Part shown: in pieces, positions 48,301-60,937 of the stretch
Layout: the number at the start of each line of letters is the position of its first letter
Position numbering within the stretch: position 1 is the stretch's first letter
Assembly: GCA_013399115.1 (NCBI GenBank)
Contig: VXAA01000846.1
Location: forward strand, 377,181 to 441,180
From: Anseranas semipalmata
Taxonomy: Eukaryota > Chordata > Aves > Anseriformes > Anseranatidae
DNA length: 64,000 bases
Direction: 5' to 3'
Notes under the pieces: generated by a model
What the model saw: the letters and a program-made list of their open reading frames with translations, nothing else
Databases searched by the model: none
Told to the model about the DNA's origin: nothing
Position numbers and translations under genes: made by a program

Positions 48301-49282
48301 ATGCAGAAATAAATATTAAGTTTACTTCTACTGGAAATGGCAGCTTAATTCACCCTTGTGGATATCATTACACAACAGGAATACAAGGAGATTAAAACAA
48401 TATATTAAATTTGCTAACTCAAGCCCTTTAAATCATACAAATTCTACGCTGCATAGAAATAATGCTGCCTAAAGGTAATGTAACACACTTCCTTAAGGTA
48501 TTTGTATTAAATCAACAGGGAGTGCAAACATACAGTATCCTTGCGAACCAGGTCATCTAGTTAAGTGACAGAATGTGGATTTGGGATTAGGATTTTCAAA
48601 CAAAGCTGAAGGAGTTAGATCACTCCTCTGCCACACGGTCTTCAAATCTAAGTGACTAAATGATTTAAATGCCTGAATCTTATTGTCTTTTCCTTTCACC
48701 TATCAAAAATCCCACTGGTCCACTGAAGTCGGTTACAAACCACCCATTTAATTTCAACAATGTCAGGATTTCATCTGGGCCACCTAACTTTCCCCACTCC
48801 AGAACGAGCATTCTCTAGATAAGGAACTTGTTTCTTTTCCTGCTAATGATTTCATTTAGAGCTAGATCGAGCCATAGGAGATTAGCCTGACTTCAACCCA
48901 GTTTAAGGTGAACGACCTTTAAGGGGAACGATCACATGGTGACAATAAGGCCTGAACAAAATAGCCCCAGTAAAAAGCACAAATTTCTGCATGGATTTTT
49001 ATTATGCTTCCAATGGGCAGAAGCCAGTATTGCTGATCTGTGCTGCCACCCAGTGTCACGCAGCACTCTGCCTGCCTTGTGATTGCAGTTGCTAATAAAC
49101 AAAGTGTTTTCCATGCAGCTCTAAATCACTTACAATATCAGCTCCTTTTGCCTTTCTTCGGTATTGAACTTCTCCCACTGCAAACACCCCACACTAAATT
49201 TCCATTCAGTGAGCGGGATATATATTCCAGATGGAAGTATTTGGTATCAGTCTGGTTCCAAATACATGCGTGCCTTAACGGA

Positions 49283-49313
49283 TAAAATAAATAAATAAAT
49301 AAATAAATAAAAA
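49283..49313. repeat. (AAAT)n microsatellite
   Basis: About seven AAAT units. It yields the YLFI repeats of the minus frame at 49138-49335, which is spurious. Confidence 0.92.
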
Positions 49314-52300
49314 GCTTTAATCGTACCAAAGTCAAACTGATATTTATTTACCACTAGGGACAGACATCATCGCATGATAATTGTCAAATAGGTTATGTCC
49401 TGATTTAATTGGAAAACCACAATTGAAAATGATGGATAATGTTTTCATTATGTTTATTACAAGGCATTGCTTAATCATACTTATAGTTCATGATGGGGAA
49501 ATATTTTAATTGGATTTCACTGGGCCAGTCCGGGGACAAAGACTGTCCTTTCATTGTCATGTGAAGTCCTTCAGGCAAAAAGATTCTGATCTTTAGTCAT
49601 GGCTTCTAAACACAACTAAAACTAATAAACACATAATTTACATATATGTATATAAATTTTACTGTAAATTATAACTTTTAATTCTTTACAGATGTGCAAG
49701 AGCTTGAATGGACATGGGAAAACCTACCTGACTGTTGCCTCATAGGACAACCAGTGTTTCCCTCTGTTGAAAAGCTGAAGGGTGCAAAGGGCAGAAACAT
49801 TTATTCCTTTCAACCACAATGTTCCAATTCTTCAAGAAAATATTTTATATAGAGAAGACTACAATCTATCTGTTAAAATTAGCTGTCAGCTGAACCTCAT
49901 AGTGCCTTCTCCATTGGCAGATAGGAATACTTCTAATTCAAGTATGATTTTTACACTGGGCAATATTCACTGACCAGTGAGTGCCTATACTTCGTTTGCT
50001 TGCATCTGAAGCTGAGAGCTCTCTGATCACTTCTAGCTTGTCCTTCACTTCAGATCTGCAATAGCCAAAGCAGGCAGCTTTGCAGAGCCTCTGCAGCTTT
50101 GCCTCTGACTCTTCGGGTTGTTTGTTCAAAGCTCAGTCATTTTCCTTCTGAATTGCCTTTTTCCCAGACTGCAGAATAGGGCATTTCTCATGGGTCTTCT
50201 CTGCTTTAGAGAAATACTGACTAGATACCTATATTTGCATTATATGTCACAAAACTAAGTTAAGAGGTTGTTGAGTGGTATACAAAACCAAACACACAGA
50301 AAATACGAGATTGTTAACAATAGATTGTTAGCTAATTGTTAATTAATGAATACTGTCTTTGATCACTATTATTTTTTCCAGTATTCTTCAGTGCTGAGAA
50401 TGGGCACTACTCGGGGAACTGGTATTCCTAGTAATCCCCACGCCACTCAGTACTGTGATTTTATTTACTGCATGACATTTAAAGCCTTGAGGGTATACAG
50501 GATTCCCATCTCTTCATGGGCTTTTGTGTGCTACACTTCATAGTCATTGCTCAGTTTTCCACAAATATTCATCAATTCTAGGCATATCTGCACCAAGCGG
50601 TGGAGTGCTGGACAAGCTAGTCACAAAACCAGAAGTGTTGTAAATGCATCAGTGTCTTGTTGCATCTAGTCCTAGTGAGAGGTTTTTGCTACAGTATGAG
50701 AATCACACTTTCTGTAACTCAGACAAGTGTCTCTGAATGGTAATGTCCTTCGCTGTGTAGCTGTACCAAATTACCTGAAGCTAGCCGTTCCTATGTGGAA
50801 TGAGGTGTTGTCTTGTACCACACAATCATGGCCTTATCTTCACTATGCCGTGAAACGGTAGGTATTGCTCTTTATATTTAAGAAAAAAAGACTATCCATT
50901 TTTGCTCCTATCTTGAAAGACCATCAGCATGTCTATGGTATTTTAAAGCACAGTTCCCTTTGGCTCCATTTGCAAACCCACCAGATTTTGCTTTTAATTT
51001 CAAGTTAAAATGATCTCACCTCTAAGCTCTGTCATGCCATGGCCAGCTTTGTGGAAAGGTAAACAAGAAAAACCCAGCCTCAACCACATATTATGAATTT
51101 TGCATGGTTTCAGTGGAAATCCATGTCTCAACCCAGATCCTTTAAAAAGCAAATTATAAGTTGCACACGCAATAACTGCACTTGGTTTTCAGAGAATATA
51201 GTGAATAATGCTGGAGGCATTTTATCATTTTGCAGCAGTGTCAAATTTTAGCTTTAGAATATAATCCTACCTACCTAATGAGATATAAGTGCACGGCTTT
51301 TCTCACTGCCAACTGTGTCAACAGAAAGCTCCTTTGGCCAGCAGCACAATCAATAAGGCGATCCGAGTGGTAAAAGGCAGGAAGCTAAAACCAGTTGTGT
51401 GACCAACAAGAAAGCAAGGGTTAAGCTGAGGCTTTGCCATAAGACGGGGCGATAACATCAGTTTTAAATGAAACAAGGGTAGAAGCAGTACTGTAATACA
51501 GGACAAAATCCCGCTTCTGTGAGGTTTTATGATAAAACAGGGAGCATTCGCCCTCTAGAGGATTAGCGACCAACAACCAGCGCTTGCTCTTCCAAACGCA
51601 CACATCCTTTGTTGCAGCTCGAGAATGGTGTGAAACGGTTCAAGTTACTGACATTCCCTCTGCTGCCCTTCCTCCTCCCTGGCTTCGGTCCTGCTGTGCT
51701 CCCGTGACTGTGGAGAAGTCAGAGAGGAGGTGGCTCAACAGTAGGTGCTTTCCCAGAAACTGTCACGGAAAAAACTGTTATAAGTCGAAACGCTGAAGCT
51801 ATCTGGAAAACGATTCGGACATTTCTGGAGCTATAAATTTGCAAATTGTGACTTTCCTGGAACAAATCAGAGCAGGTGTCACTTTTCAACATAGCTGCTT
51901 GAATAACAATTCTGCCAGTCTCCTCAATCTCGTTTAAAGATGATGTTATCACCCTTTCCCGTGGCATCGCCTCAGCTTACCTCTTGTTCTCTTGTCCCTT
52001 CCCTGGCCAGCTTTACCCTCAGCACAAGTGCAAGCACCCCTGGTCGCTGCCAGGGAAGGCTCTCTGATGGGCATGGCAGGTTCTGGGTGGAGAGGTTACT
52101 CCTGGTGTGGTACCACACAAGAGCTGCTTTGCTACCACAAATGCAGCCTAAGTGTCCCTCCCACAGGTGGCACAAGCCTCCACCCGCTTTCTGTTGTATT
52201 CTATAATATTCCTTCTACCTCCTCAACAGTCTCAGAAGGCCTGGAAGATGGGGGAGTTTGTGACCTTTTGCTAATTCAACATCGACCATCATGCAGACCT

Positions 52301-52463
52301 AAAATTCTTCACTGCCAATATCAGTTCCCTAAACACCGAGACACTCACATTTGTGAAGAAAGCAAAAATTGCCATCTGAGGAACATTCTACCAGCATCTC
52401 CCAATTTTATCCCAGCATGCACTGTGTATAATAAAACTTAAGTCTGGTCATGTAGAATAAAAC

Positions 52464-52480
52464 TTTTTTTTTTTTTTTTT
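52464..52480. repeat. Poly-T tract (17 T)
   Basis: Uninterrupted T run in plain sequence. Confidence 0.9.
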
Positions 52481-53561
52481 GATAGTTCCAAAGTCAATAA
52501 TCTAAAACAGTATTCCCAAGATCCAGAAGCAAGGCTAAACTGATCATTTAAGAGAAAACACTTAAAAATGCACGGCATGTAATGGCACTTTGGAACTAGT
52601 TACTATTTTTATTTTTTAAATATGTGCAAATTCATCCAGGGTTCCCAAAGGCCTAAATTTTAAGGCTCAGTTGAATTTTAATTGCTTACTAACAACATTA
52701 TGTAATTCTCTTATTAATCTTCTCTCAAAACAAGCTTACCCATGAGATATATTCCAAAGCCAGTTTGTGTAAAATTGATATTTTTGAAAATGAAAATATA
52801 TTTGATTTCCTAGCTGCAGTTAACCTCTTCTGTACTGAACAATGTGTTAAGCAGAATTAGAAAAGATGACTGTCTAGTCGTGCAAATAAATACAGCCCTT
52901 CTTGTAATTACACCAGGCCTCCCTCTGAAAGTGTTGATGTACCAGAAGGTCTAGGACCAACATTAGGACAGCAGAATCTATAGTCTAAAACTGTATGTTT
53001 GGTATTTTATTTAAAGCGTTTACACATGTATGATATATATATGAATGCTTGATACATTACATAACACACAGGTAAATATTTTATCTTCACCAAACACACC
53101 TAGCCGAAGGCAAAATGCGTGTTTGGTGAGCTATTAAAAGAAAGATATCTGTAAGCAGGCCTGGGGCATGTACATTCAGTGATTTTTGCACGTACAGTGA
53201 TTTTTCTAATGATAAATGTCATATTTGACATTCAGAGTATACATTATTCTGTGTATTGAAAGCCTTGTTGGTTCTCTTTTGAATGGCAAACTGCACGTGC
53301 TTGAGCTATCATAATGGAAAAGCTGAGCATAATAACGGGACACAAACTGAGAGAGGGCAAAGGCTCCTAGAGGAGCACTTCTGTATGCCAGGGTTGGACA
53401 TTGCCTCATCTGAGTGCAATTGTACCTTGAGTTATGTTTAAGAGTTGAGTAAGTCAACGTTATTATCATGCTCATTTTTATGCTCTGCTGTTGCTGTAAG
53501 GATATAGTCTTCTGCCACTTACATGGTGCCAAGCTGCAATTTTTGTATTGGGCATTCATTT

Positions 53562-53642
53562 TATAGGGTTTCAGAAAGGAACCCTATAGATTTTCACTAA
53601 GGAAAATCCTACAGGATTTCAGAAATCCTACAGGAAGGTGAA
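53562..53642. repeat. Inverted repeat followed by 19-bp tandem repeat
   Basis: TATAGGGTT (53562-53570) and AACCCTATA (53580-53588) form a perfect 9-bp stem with a 9-base loop. Just downstream, AATCCTACAGGATTTCAGA (53605) is repeated as AATCCTACAGGAAGG (53624) with a period of 19. The loop word TCAGAAA recurs in the tandem unit. Confidence 0.82.
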
Positions 53643-54677
53643 ATACATAGTATAGGTAACATGAAAAATATTATACATATTTTACTGTCACTAAGTATTG
53701 GACCTCACCTGGGGCTTCAAGGATTCAATGTTCATAGCTACATATTTTCAGTCAGAGTCTTCCATTTCCTTTTTAATTCCCTTTTGTCACAGCGTCACAA
53801 CTGCATGTTGGATTTTTTCTAAGTCTTTTTTATTTGTGACTACATACTATGTAGTCATAGTGCAGTCCAGTTCTGGGTACCATTTCTCCTGATAAAATTA
53901 CAGGAAAACCAGCATGCAAAACCTTGCTGTGCTGATCCTATTTGCAGTGGTCCTTGATTTGATCAGCAGTTTTCACATCCTCTTCATTTTCTGTTTGTTT
54001 GTGAAAAATATGAAGTGACCTTCCAAACAGATAAAAAGCTGTGACATACACATTCCACATACATATGGATACAAGCCAAAGTGAAATAGTATTTTTTGTT
54101 TCTTTGTTTGTTTTCAAAAATGTAGGAGACTGAAGCTACCATGTTAATTTAATGAGTTCTTTTTATACAGTTTTGCTACGATTTTGGTCAAAATGAGCAA
54201 AAACAGTCTTCAGAGAATTTGCTGGTCCATTGAAAGATTCACTCCTAAGTTAGCTTACTTGCTCCCAAGAAAACTAACTTTAAAAAAATTGTCAAAATGT
54301 ATAAAACCACAGAGGTGACTGAGAAGTCTTTATTCAAACTATACTTGTTCAGAAAATCAATTTATGCAAAATAAATATTTGTGAAAATTATCTTGTTTTG
54401 AAATTCATAATGAAGGATTAAGATAAAGACATATTTGAATTTCAAATTTTCAAATACATACAAATAGATTTGTGTATCTGTAAAAAGTGTCCTAATTCTA
54501 CAGGAACTTCAGAGGAAGTTTCACTCATGTATGTCAGGGAGGGATTCACCATGTAGGTGCTGCATGATTATGACAAAGAAATGAATCTTTTTCCTGAGTC
54601 CCATTGACTAATGGAATTCCATTAAATTATCTGTAAAATAATAATAGCAAACTTATCTCTTGAATTCTTTGTCAAAG

Positions 54678-54815
54678 TGCAAAACTGAGACCCGGTGACT
54701 GAATTAGAGATTATAGTCATACAGAAGTCACCGTTAACCTTAGCAAGGCCAGGGTTTCTTTTTGTAAGTCAGTAGCAGAGTTAAAAGATTCCTGGAGTCA
54801 TGACACAGAGTCTTC
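54678..54815 (+). mobile_element. MIR-like SINE relic
   Basis: AAACTGAGACCCGGTGACTG, then AGTCATACAGAAGTCACC, AAGTCAGTAGCAGAGTTAAA and ATTCCTGGAGTCATGACAC follow the order of the MIR core and 3' part. The relic is strongly diverged and its ends are approximate. Confidence 0.5.
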
Positions 54816-55613
54816 AGTTTTAATAACTACTAAAGCCATCAAAAATAATAACTTGATTCTTTTTCATATTATTGGTGCAGGCAGCCATCCAACACTAAGC
54901 TTCTGTAGTAGGTTGCCTTCAATTATTAAGCAGTAAGAGGTGGCAGGTCTTTATCGGGAACAGAGATGAAAGAGAATACTTGCTTTACTACAGGATGGGA
55001 AAGACATGTTGCTGAACATAATGAACTGTATACTATGTGGAGTACATCATAATGGGCTCTTTATTTGGGTTACATGTGGAAGATGAAACAAATATGTTCA
55101 TACATTCCAGAGACATCTTTTCAAAACTTCAAACCATCTCATCTCATTCACTTTGGATAATATTTTACATCTGACAAAGCATAAGATCATTTAGCAGATT
55201 AGGTCACATTGCCTATTTGAAGCCTTTATGGTTTATTCAAAGGAGAGAGTCTTACGTGTCCTGAAAAATGTAAGTAAAAGTAAAACGTGCATGATAAAAA
55301 CCCTGGCTCAGTTCTGCAACCTTACTTAGGTAAATCTGCCAGTGACACATAGCAGAAAGCCACTGTTACAGGAATGGAAGCTACTCATACCATTGCCGAA
55401 ATGCAAAGATTGCAGAAGCTGCAGCTGTCCTTAGGCAGGTATGTGCTTCTGCCATTCTGTGAGTACGGTGTTGGTAATGGTACTTGTGCACCTCCCTTTC
55501 CAGATGGTTATTAATACAGCTACAGATAAGTAGAAAGCACCATAAAGAACAAAAGCTATAGGGCAATACTTCTTTGATGCTTGCTTCATAAAATGCTATT
55601 TACTTCAGTATGA

Positions 55614-55997
55614 CTCACAGATTCACAAAATTGTAGGGGTTGGAAGGGACCTCCAGAGATCATCGGGTCCAACCCTCCTGCCACAGCAGGTTCCCTAGAG
55701 CAGGTTGCACAGGTAGGCGTCTAGACGGGTCTTGAATATCTCCAGAGAAGGAGACTCCACAACCTCCCTGGGCAGCCTGTTCCAGTGCTCCGTCACCCTC
55801 ACCGTGAAGAAGTTCCTTCGCATGTTGGTGCGGAACTTCCTGTGCTCCATTTTGTGGCCATTGCCCCTTGTCCTGTCCCCACAGACCATTGAAAAGAGGT
55901 TGGCCATATCCCTGTGTCCCCCACACTACAGATATTTATATACATTGATAAGGTCCCCTCTCAGTCTTCTTTTCTCAAGGCTGAACAGACCCAGTTA
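55614..55997 (-). mobile_element. CR1 LINE, 5'-truncated, 3' end
   Basis: Minus-strand CR1. Its 3' end is at the left (TCACAGATTCACAAAATTGT, then GGTTGGAAGGGACCTCCAGA). The minus frame 55695-55907 gives an unbroken ORF2 C-terminus with [29 protein letters not shown] and [11 protein letters not shown]. The sequence stops near 55997 inside the block before LFSLEKRRL, so only the last few hundred bases were inserted. The terminal octamers differ from those of the copies at 6936 and 41620, which points to another subfamily. The antisense plus frame at 55732-55998 is not a gene. Confidence 0.94.
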
Positions 55998-58589
55998 GAA
56001 GATATTTTTGGCCCATGAGATTTAAAAGATTAACTGAAAACAAGCTTATTGAGCAAATAAAAAAATATGCACCATCTTCAGTATTTCTGAAGTGTTTTGA
56101 CTCTGAATCTTCAGAACAATTACATATTTTAAAGTTTTACTTCAATAGTACAAAATGATAGCACAAAATACAGATATTTAATAAGTCTTACAATTGTGTC
56201 TCATGTCTAGAATGTGATTATAAGAGTTGGCCAACTGCAGCATGATGTAGACATTAACAGTGGAAGATACAGATGGTTTCTGTTTAGCACTTGTTTATAA
56301 TAATGAAGTGTAAGTGAAGTTGCATTTTGTGCGGCATTTTAAGCAGCTGTGTAAGAGCCAGTAAGAAATCTAAAACCAAGTATGACTTAAAATATGACAC
56401 TACTTTGCTTTTCTCAAAAACAGCCAGTGAACTGGAGAATGTTTTGATTACTTTAACTTCATATCATTTGCACATTTGTTTTTATCTTGGTTTTCTAAGA
56501 CAGTTAGACTTGCAGCTCATGCTTTTCTTGTCTGTCACTGAGCTCCCCTCTCCTCCATCAACTTACTACTTGCAATGGAACCTGGTGAGAACAGAAGTCT
56601 CAGGGATATTAAACTCCATGTTTTGTTAAAAGAGACAGATGAGCAGCAGAACAACTTAAGTGCTCAGATGAGAGAAAAGCGGGAAGACCTCACCCATTTT
56701 ATGCTCAGTTTTCTGAGCAATCTGTCCATGCATCACTCCAAATCAACTACAGGTTATGAGTTTACACTGCTGGTACTGGCAATGGAAGATCATAGTTGGG
56801 ATGAGAGGCTCCTGAGGGTAGCACAGATAACGGGGATTGGTTTACTTCAATGTACAGGATGTGGCCAACAAGAAACGATATTTGGTTGTATCTCCTGCTC
56901 ACGGAACAACTTGTCTAAACACCTACCTCTTCACGCAACAAACTTCTGATAGCTAAAGCAGCCAGAGATGCAAATATGGCATTTTTACTTTGACTGTTAT
57001 TTGAGCCTGTCAGAATATATCCAGCTGAGTACACTAAGTGTTCAAATCAGCATTCAAATAAGAAAAGTTGAAGATTAGCAAAGGATTGATTCTCTGGCAT
57101 TTGGAGTACAGAGCCTGGCTACACCATATTTATGTGATGGTTCATATCACATAAACATTAACTCACTCTCGGGCTCTCTTTTGGAGTGAATAAACTTGTC
57201 CTGAAACAAAATCTGGTTGAGATTATGGAGATGGTTTGCCCAAAGACCTCTTCCAAAAGGCAACTGGAACAAGATTTAAGATGGTTAGGCTGCCATCACC
57301 TTACACAACTCCCCAGCTTACGGGGTTTTGTACCCTCAGATTTCTTCAAGACCCTTCTCCCACACACAGGGGTATGCAGCACAGTTTCATATTATAAAAT
57401 GACTACCCCAGTAAGCTGTAATACAGCTCTCTCACTACTTCAGGTAATTGAAACTGAAAATCCTCTCTTCCTAGCTATGTCTTAGGGCCTTATAGGGATC
57501 AGAAGAGACCAAGGGCCAAGTGTGGGCCTTAATTTATATGAACATTCTCTGGCTTTGTAATTAGAAGATGTTTTTTATCATAGGGGTGCCCTGCTACCCT
57601 GACACTTAAGTATGTAAAAAATGCAAGAAATTTGAGGGTTAAATATTTTTTACCTTTCTTCCCTCCTCCTCCCAAAATGAAAGGTAAGAGATAACAAGAA
57701 ACAATTATTTCCAGCATGTAACAGCTGTAATGTAAATGTAAAGAGATGCAGAGTGGTTTTCAAACTACTCTGAGCAGAATCAGACATGGACTATGTCCCA
57801 CCTCTCCCCAGAATATGTTTTACTTTACTAAAGCAAGACATACATTTCATTTTTTTTATTTTTTTTTCCATTACTGTGGCTCCACAGGATCTGGCATGTG
57901 GTTTTGCAGATACAGGCAGATAGCTGCATTGAATTAAATTTTTAACTCTGCATAAACTCCATAACTCCTTAATGTAGGAAAGTACACTTTGGCCTGTATG
58001 TGTGCTATATGTGTATCTGCATTCTTAAAGTCTTAATAAAGGTTCTTTGTCAGCAGTGTGACAGGAGCAGGACTGAGGTATCTTGTTAGAGCTCTGTGAG
58101 AGACCATATCTGCACAGCATTAATCTCTGTTCTGGCTTGTCTGACTCTGAACAAAGAAGTTAAGAAATGAAATAAAACCCAACTAGGGCTAAAAGAAAAT
58201 TCATAAAATGGGGACACTCAGCAGTATTATCAAGAATGAAGCAGATGGCAGAGTTTTCTACTTGTATCCTCTTCTTGGTTTTGTGGATTATAGTTTTTGA
58301 ATGGGTCTAAGATGACAACAGTGGAATTTATTAGTAGGGGGCTTTTGTTTTCCTTCTGTTGGCAAAGATAGACTCTGATGATTTATGGTTACCTATGTTA
58401 CTCTTATCTTCCAACAGCAAACAGCATTACTAATGGTTAAAGTGAATTTATTCTAAAATGTTTGTAAAAGGATGAATGAAAAGATTGATAAAACTACGTA
58501 AGCCATGCAGCTGAATATTTCTGGGTTTTATAAATAACCAGTAAAGGAAGATCCTTCCAAAGAGAATTGCCCTTAGAAAGAAGTCCTGT

Positions 58590-58618
58590 AAGCCATATTC
58601 ATTTTTAAGCCATATTCA
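58590..58618. repeat. 17-bp tandem duplication
   Basis: AAGCCATATTCA occurs at 58590 and again at 58607, separated by TTTTT. Confidence 0.8.
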
Positions 58619-60290
58619 ATGGAACAAAATGCTGCCACTTTGATAATTCATTGTTTTTCTTTGTTAACCCTGAGATTGGTACTCCTTCAGATGTCATTGT
58701 TAACAACTGCCTTGCACAGAATTTGGATATAGCATTAAATTGCAATTTGGAGGCAGCACATAACAAGATGTATATGAAGTTCTCCTTAACCCCTGAGACG
58801 CTGAGGTATATACCAACTTTCCACTTCTGTATTTGTGAGTTTCCATAACAAAGTTTTTCAGTTAATGATAATCCTTTGCAATATCCCTTTTCCTAAAAAT
58901 AATATTGATGTGGCTCTAGCTTCCCTCATTTATCTGTATGCATGATATTACAGAACCATGTAATTATTTGTCAACCTTGACCTAAACCCTACCTTCCCTC
59001 TACCTTTCTCTCTCCTTCCTCTACCTGAATTCTTTACCGTCACAGAATTTGTTAGCAGGGGAAGCAATTCAAATATTTAAATCTTCTAATAAAGATGCAG
59101 GAAAAGATGTGAAGGAGGGTGGTGAAAGCAATCCAAGTGTAAACTGTTAAGCAAGGTTTTCATCTTGACTGTCACCAGGTATTCTGGTTGGTTAAGGTAA
59201 TCCTAAAACACAAGAAGCACTTGTGATATACTACGTTACTCCAGGATTTTAGTAAGACACAAGATTTTCTTCTTTTCCTTCTCTCATATCATCGGTTGGA
59301 AACAAAAGCTGCTCCTAGCACTGCAGCAATGGGAGATACCCTCAACTGTAATTGTACAATACAAAGAAGCGTCTGCAAGCTCCAGCATCAATCCTGCATG
59401 GGGTCCCATAGCCCAGCGAGGAGGGTATTTCCACCTTGTAGGACGTCTTTGAGAGAAAGTGTCAAAAAATCATCACACTGAACATTACCCGTGGTTTTTC
59501 ATTCCCTTTCCTGCTGTAAAGTCTTTGTGGTGAACATCTCCCTCTCATTCACACTACCATGTACACATTTAATAACCTTCCACCTGACTCTGACAGGCTT
59601 CCTGCTAACAGGTAGACATTCTTTGGGTACCCCCAAGCCTTAGCTTCAGGCTAAACAGACATTTGTGAAGGTAGGAAAGAAGCAGAAAAACAGCAGCAGC
59701 AGCAGCACAAACATCAGCTTCTGTCTCCTCCTCTGTCTCTTACTTGCGATCTTGTCCAGAAGGAAACACAGGCAGAGCAAATTAGGAGGCATGCTGAGGC
59801 CTGGCAAACTCCTTTCTCCAAACAGCTTTGTAAAATGCTGATTTTAGTGCTTTGCTGAATATTGGCAGACACCTCTGGTGCAAAAACCTTGGCTAGCTAA
59901 TGTTTTTTTTACTGAAGAGGAATTGGAACATGAATAATTTTGGAAAGGAAACTGATACACAAGCAAAGGATGCAGTGATGTTCAAGATAAAGCTGAAGTT
60001 GCAGTCATGCTCACATGCTCTCAAAGACCTATGCTCACCAGATCCTTTCTCAGGAACATGATGGGTGGTGTACAAAGGGAACCAGGGCATCTGGGATGCT
60101 GAAGTTTATTCTTTTCATCTTACTGGATGTCACGCAATTGTCATGAATTCCCTTCACAGAGTCTTTATTCATGGCCTTCAGAAAAGGTTTGACAGTCTCC
60201 TCATTATTCTTTCCACTGACAAAGCACAATTTCTGACATACCAACTGTATCCCCTTTAAATTTCTATCTTTCAGTAGGCCTTGAGCTTAG

Positions 60291-60307
60291 TTTTTTTTTT
60301 TTTTTTT
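60291..60307. repeat. Poly-T tract (17 T)
   Basis: Uninterrupted T run about 100 bases before the LTR. Confidence 0.9.
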
Positions 60308-60409
60308 GACTTTAACTTTTTCTGACCTTTATAAGGAGTTTTATATTGCTCAGGACAACACAGAGGGCTATGCAGAAAATCATGTCTCTTCCCTGGGAGT
60401 GTGAAGCAG

Positions 60410-60937
60410 GGTCCTGGTTTTGGTTGGGATAGAGTTAATTTTCTTCAGAGAAGCTGGTATTGTGCTGTGTTTTGGATTTAGGATGAAAATAATGTGGATA
60501 ACACACTGATGTTTTAGTTGTTGCTAAACAACTCAGTCAAGGACTTTTCTGCTTCTCACACTGCCCTGCCAGCAAGGAGGCTGGGGGTGCACAAGGAGCT
60601 GGGAGGGGACAGAACCAGGACAGCTGACCCAAACTGGCCAAAAGGATATTCCATACGTCACGCTCAGCAATAAAAGCTTGGGGGAGTTGGTCAGGGGGCA
60701 GATGTTATTGCTTGGAGAGTGGCTGGTATCTGTTGGCTGGTGGTGAGCAATTGCATTGTGTTTTTTATTCTTTTCTTTTCTTTTTTTTTTTTTTCTTTCT
60801 TTCTTATTAAACTGTCCTTACCACAACCCATGAGTTCTCACACTTTTACCTTTCTTGATTCTCTCCCTCATCCCACTGTGGGGGAGTGAGCAACTGGCTG
60901 TGTGGTACTCAGCTGTCTGCCAGGTTAAACCACAACA
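60410..60937 (+). mobile_element. Solo LTR of an endogenous retrovirus, exact 5-bp duplication
   Basis: Second copy of the LTR at 34660, same orientation. It starts GGTCCTGGTTTTGGTTGGGA, so the first base of the expected TG has become G, and it ends GGTTAAACCACAACA. The five bases AGCAG lie on both sides (60405-60409 and 60938-60942), an exact target-site duplication. A 5-bp duplication is the usual size for class III (ERVL-like) elements. The TATA-like AATAAAAGC near 60670 and the polyadenylation signal ATTAAA at 60806-60811 mark the promoter and RNA end. A pyrimidine-rich stretch precedes the ATTAAA. No internal viral genes remain, so it is a solo LTR. Confidence 0.93.

Larger units (their letters stand above)
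42849..55613. other. Non-coding AT-rich DNA, no gene recognised
   Basis: The longest stretch without a recognised recent transposon. It contains one MIR-like relic (54678), microsatellites, an inverted repeat plus tandem repeat at 53562-53642, and a perfect 11-bp A/T-rich inverted repeat at 47923-47947. A CpG-containing patch near 51548-51720 is richer in GC than its neighbours and includes a near-match to the CTCF core. I see no exons. Frames of 117 codons (53206-53559, minus) and 149 codons (51992-52441, plus) have no recognisable domain. Confidence 0.62.
55998..60409. other. Non-coding AT-rich DNA, no gene recognised
   Basis: No recognised exon. Two adjacent plus frames (56327-56629 and 56575-56949, 100 and 124 codons) and one at 57186-57485 (99 codons) have more normal amino-acid composition than most, but no domain or homology I can see and no obvious splice context. 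Small repeats: a 17-bp duplication at 58590 and a T tract at 60291. A short CAG run lies near 59692-59706. Confidence 0.6.

Noticed and set aside
51992..52441. 149-codon plus frame
   Set aside because: No domain or family resemblance, no start-site or splice context, and competing frames of similar length overlap on both strands.
54930..54960. CTCF site suggested by AGAGGTGGCAGG
   Set aside because: The left half of the core has about three mismatches.
56327..56949. Two overlapping plus frames of 100 and 124 codons as one frameshifted gene
   Set aside because: Composition is ordinary, but I see no motif, promoter or exon structure, and joining them would be speculation.
59690..59708. Expanded CAG repeat
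   Set aside because: Only about five units, not in a recognised exon.
34660..60937. One large provirus bounded by the two LTRs
   Set aside because: The LTRs have different flanking duplications, differ in sequence and have no viral genes between them.
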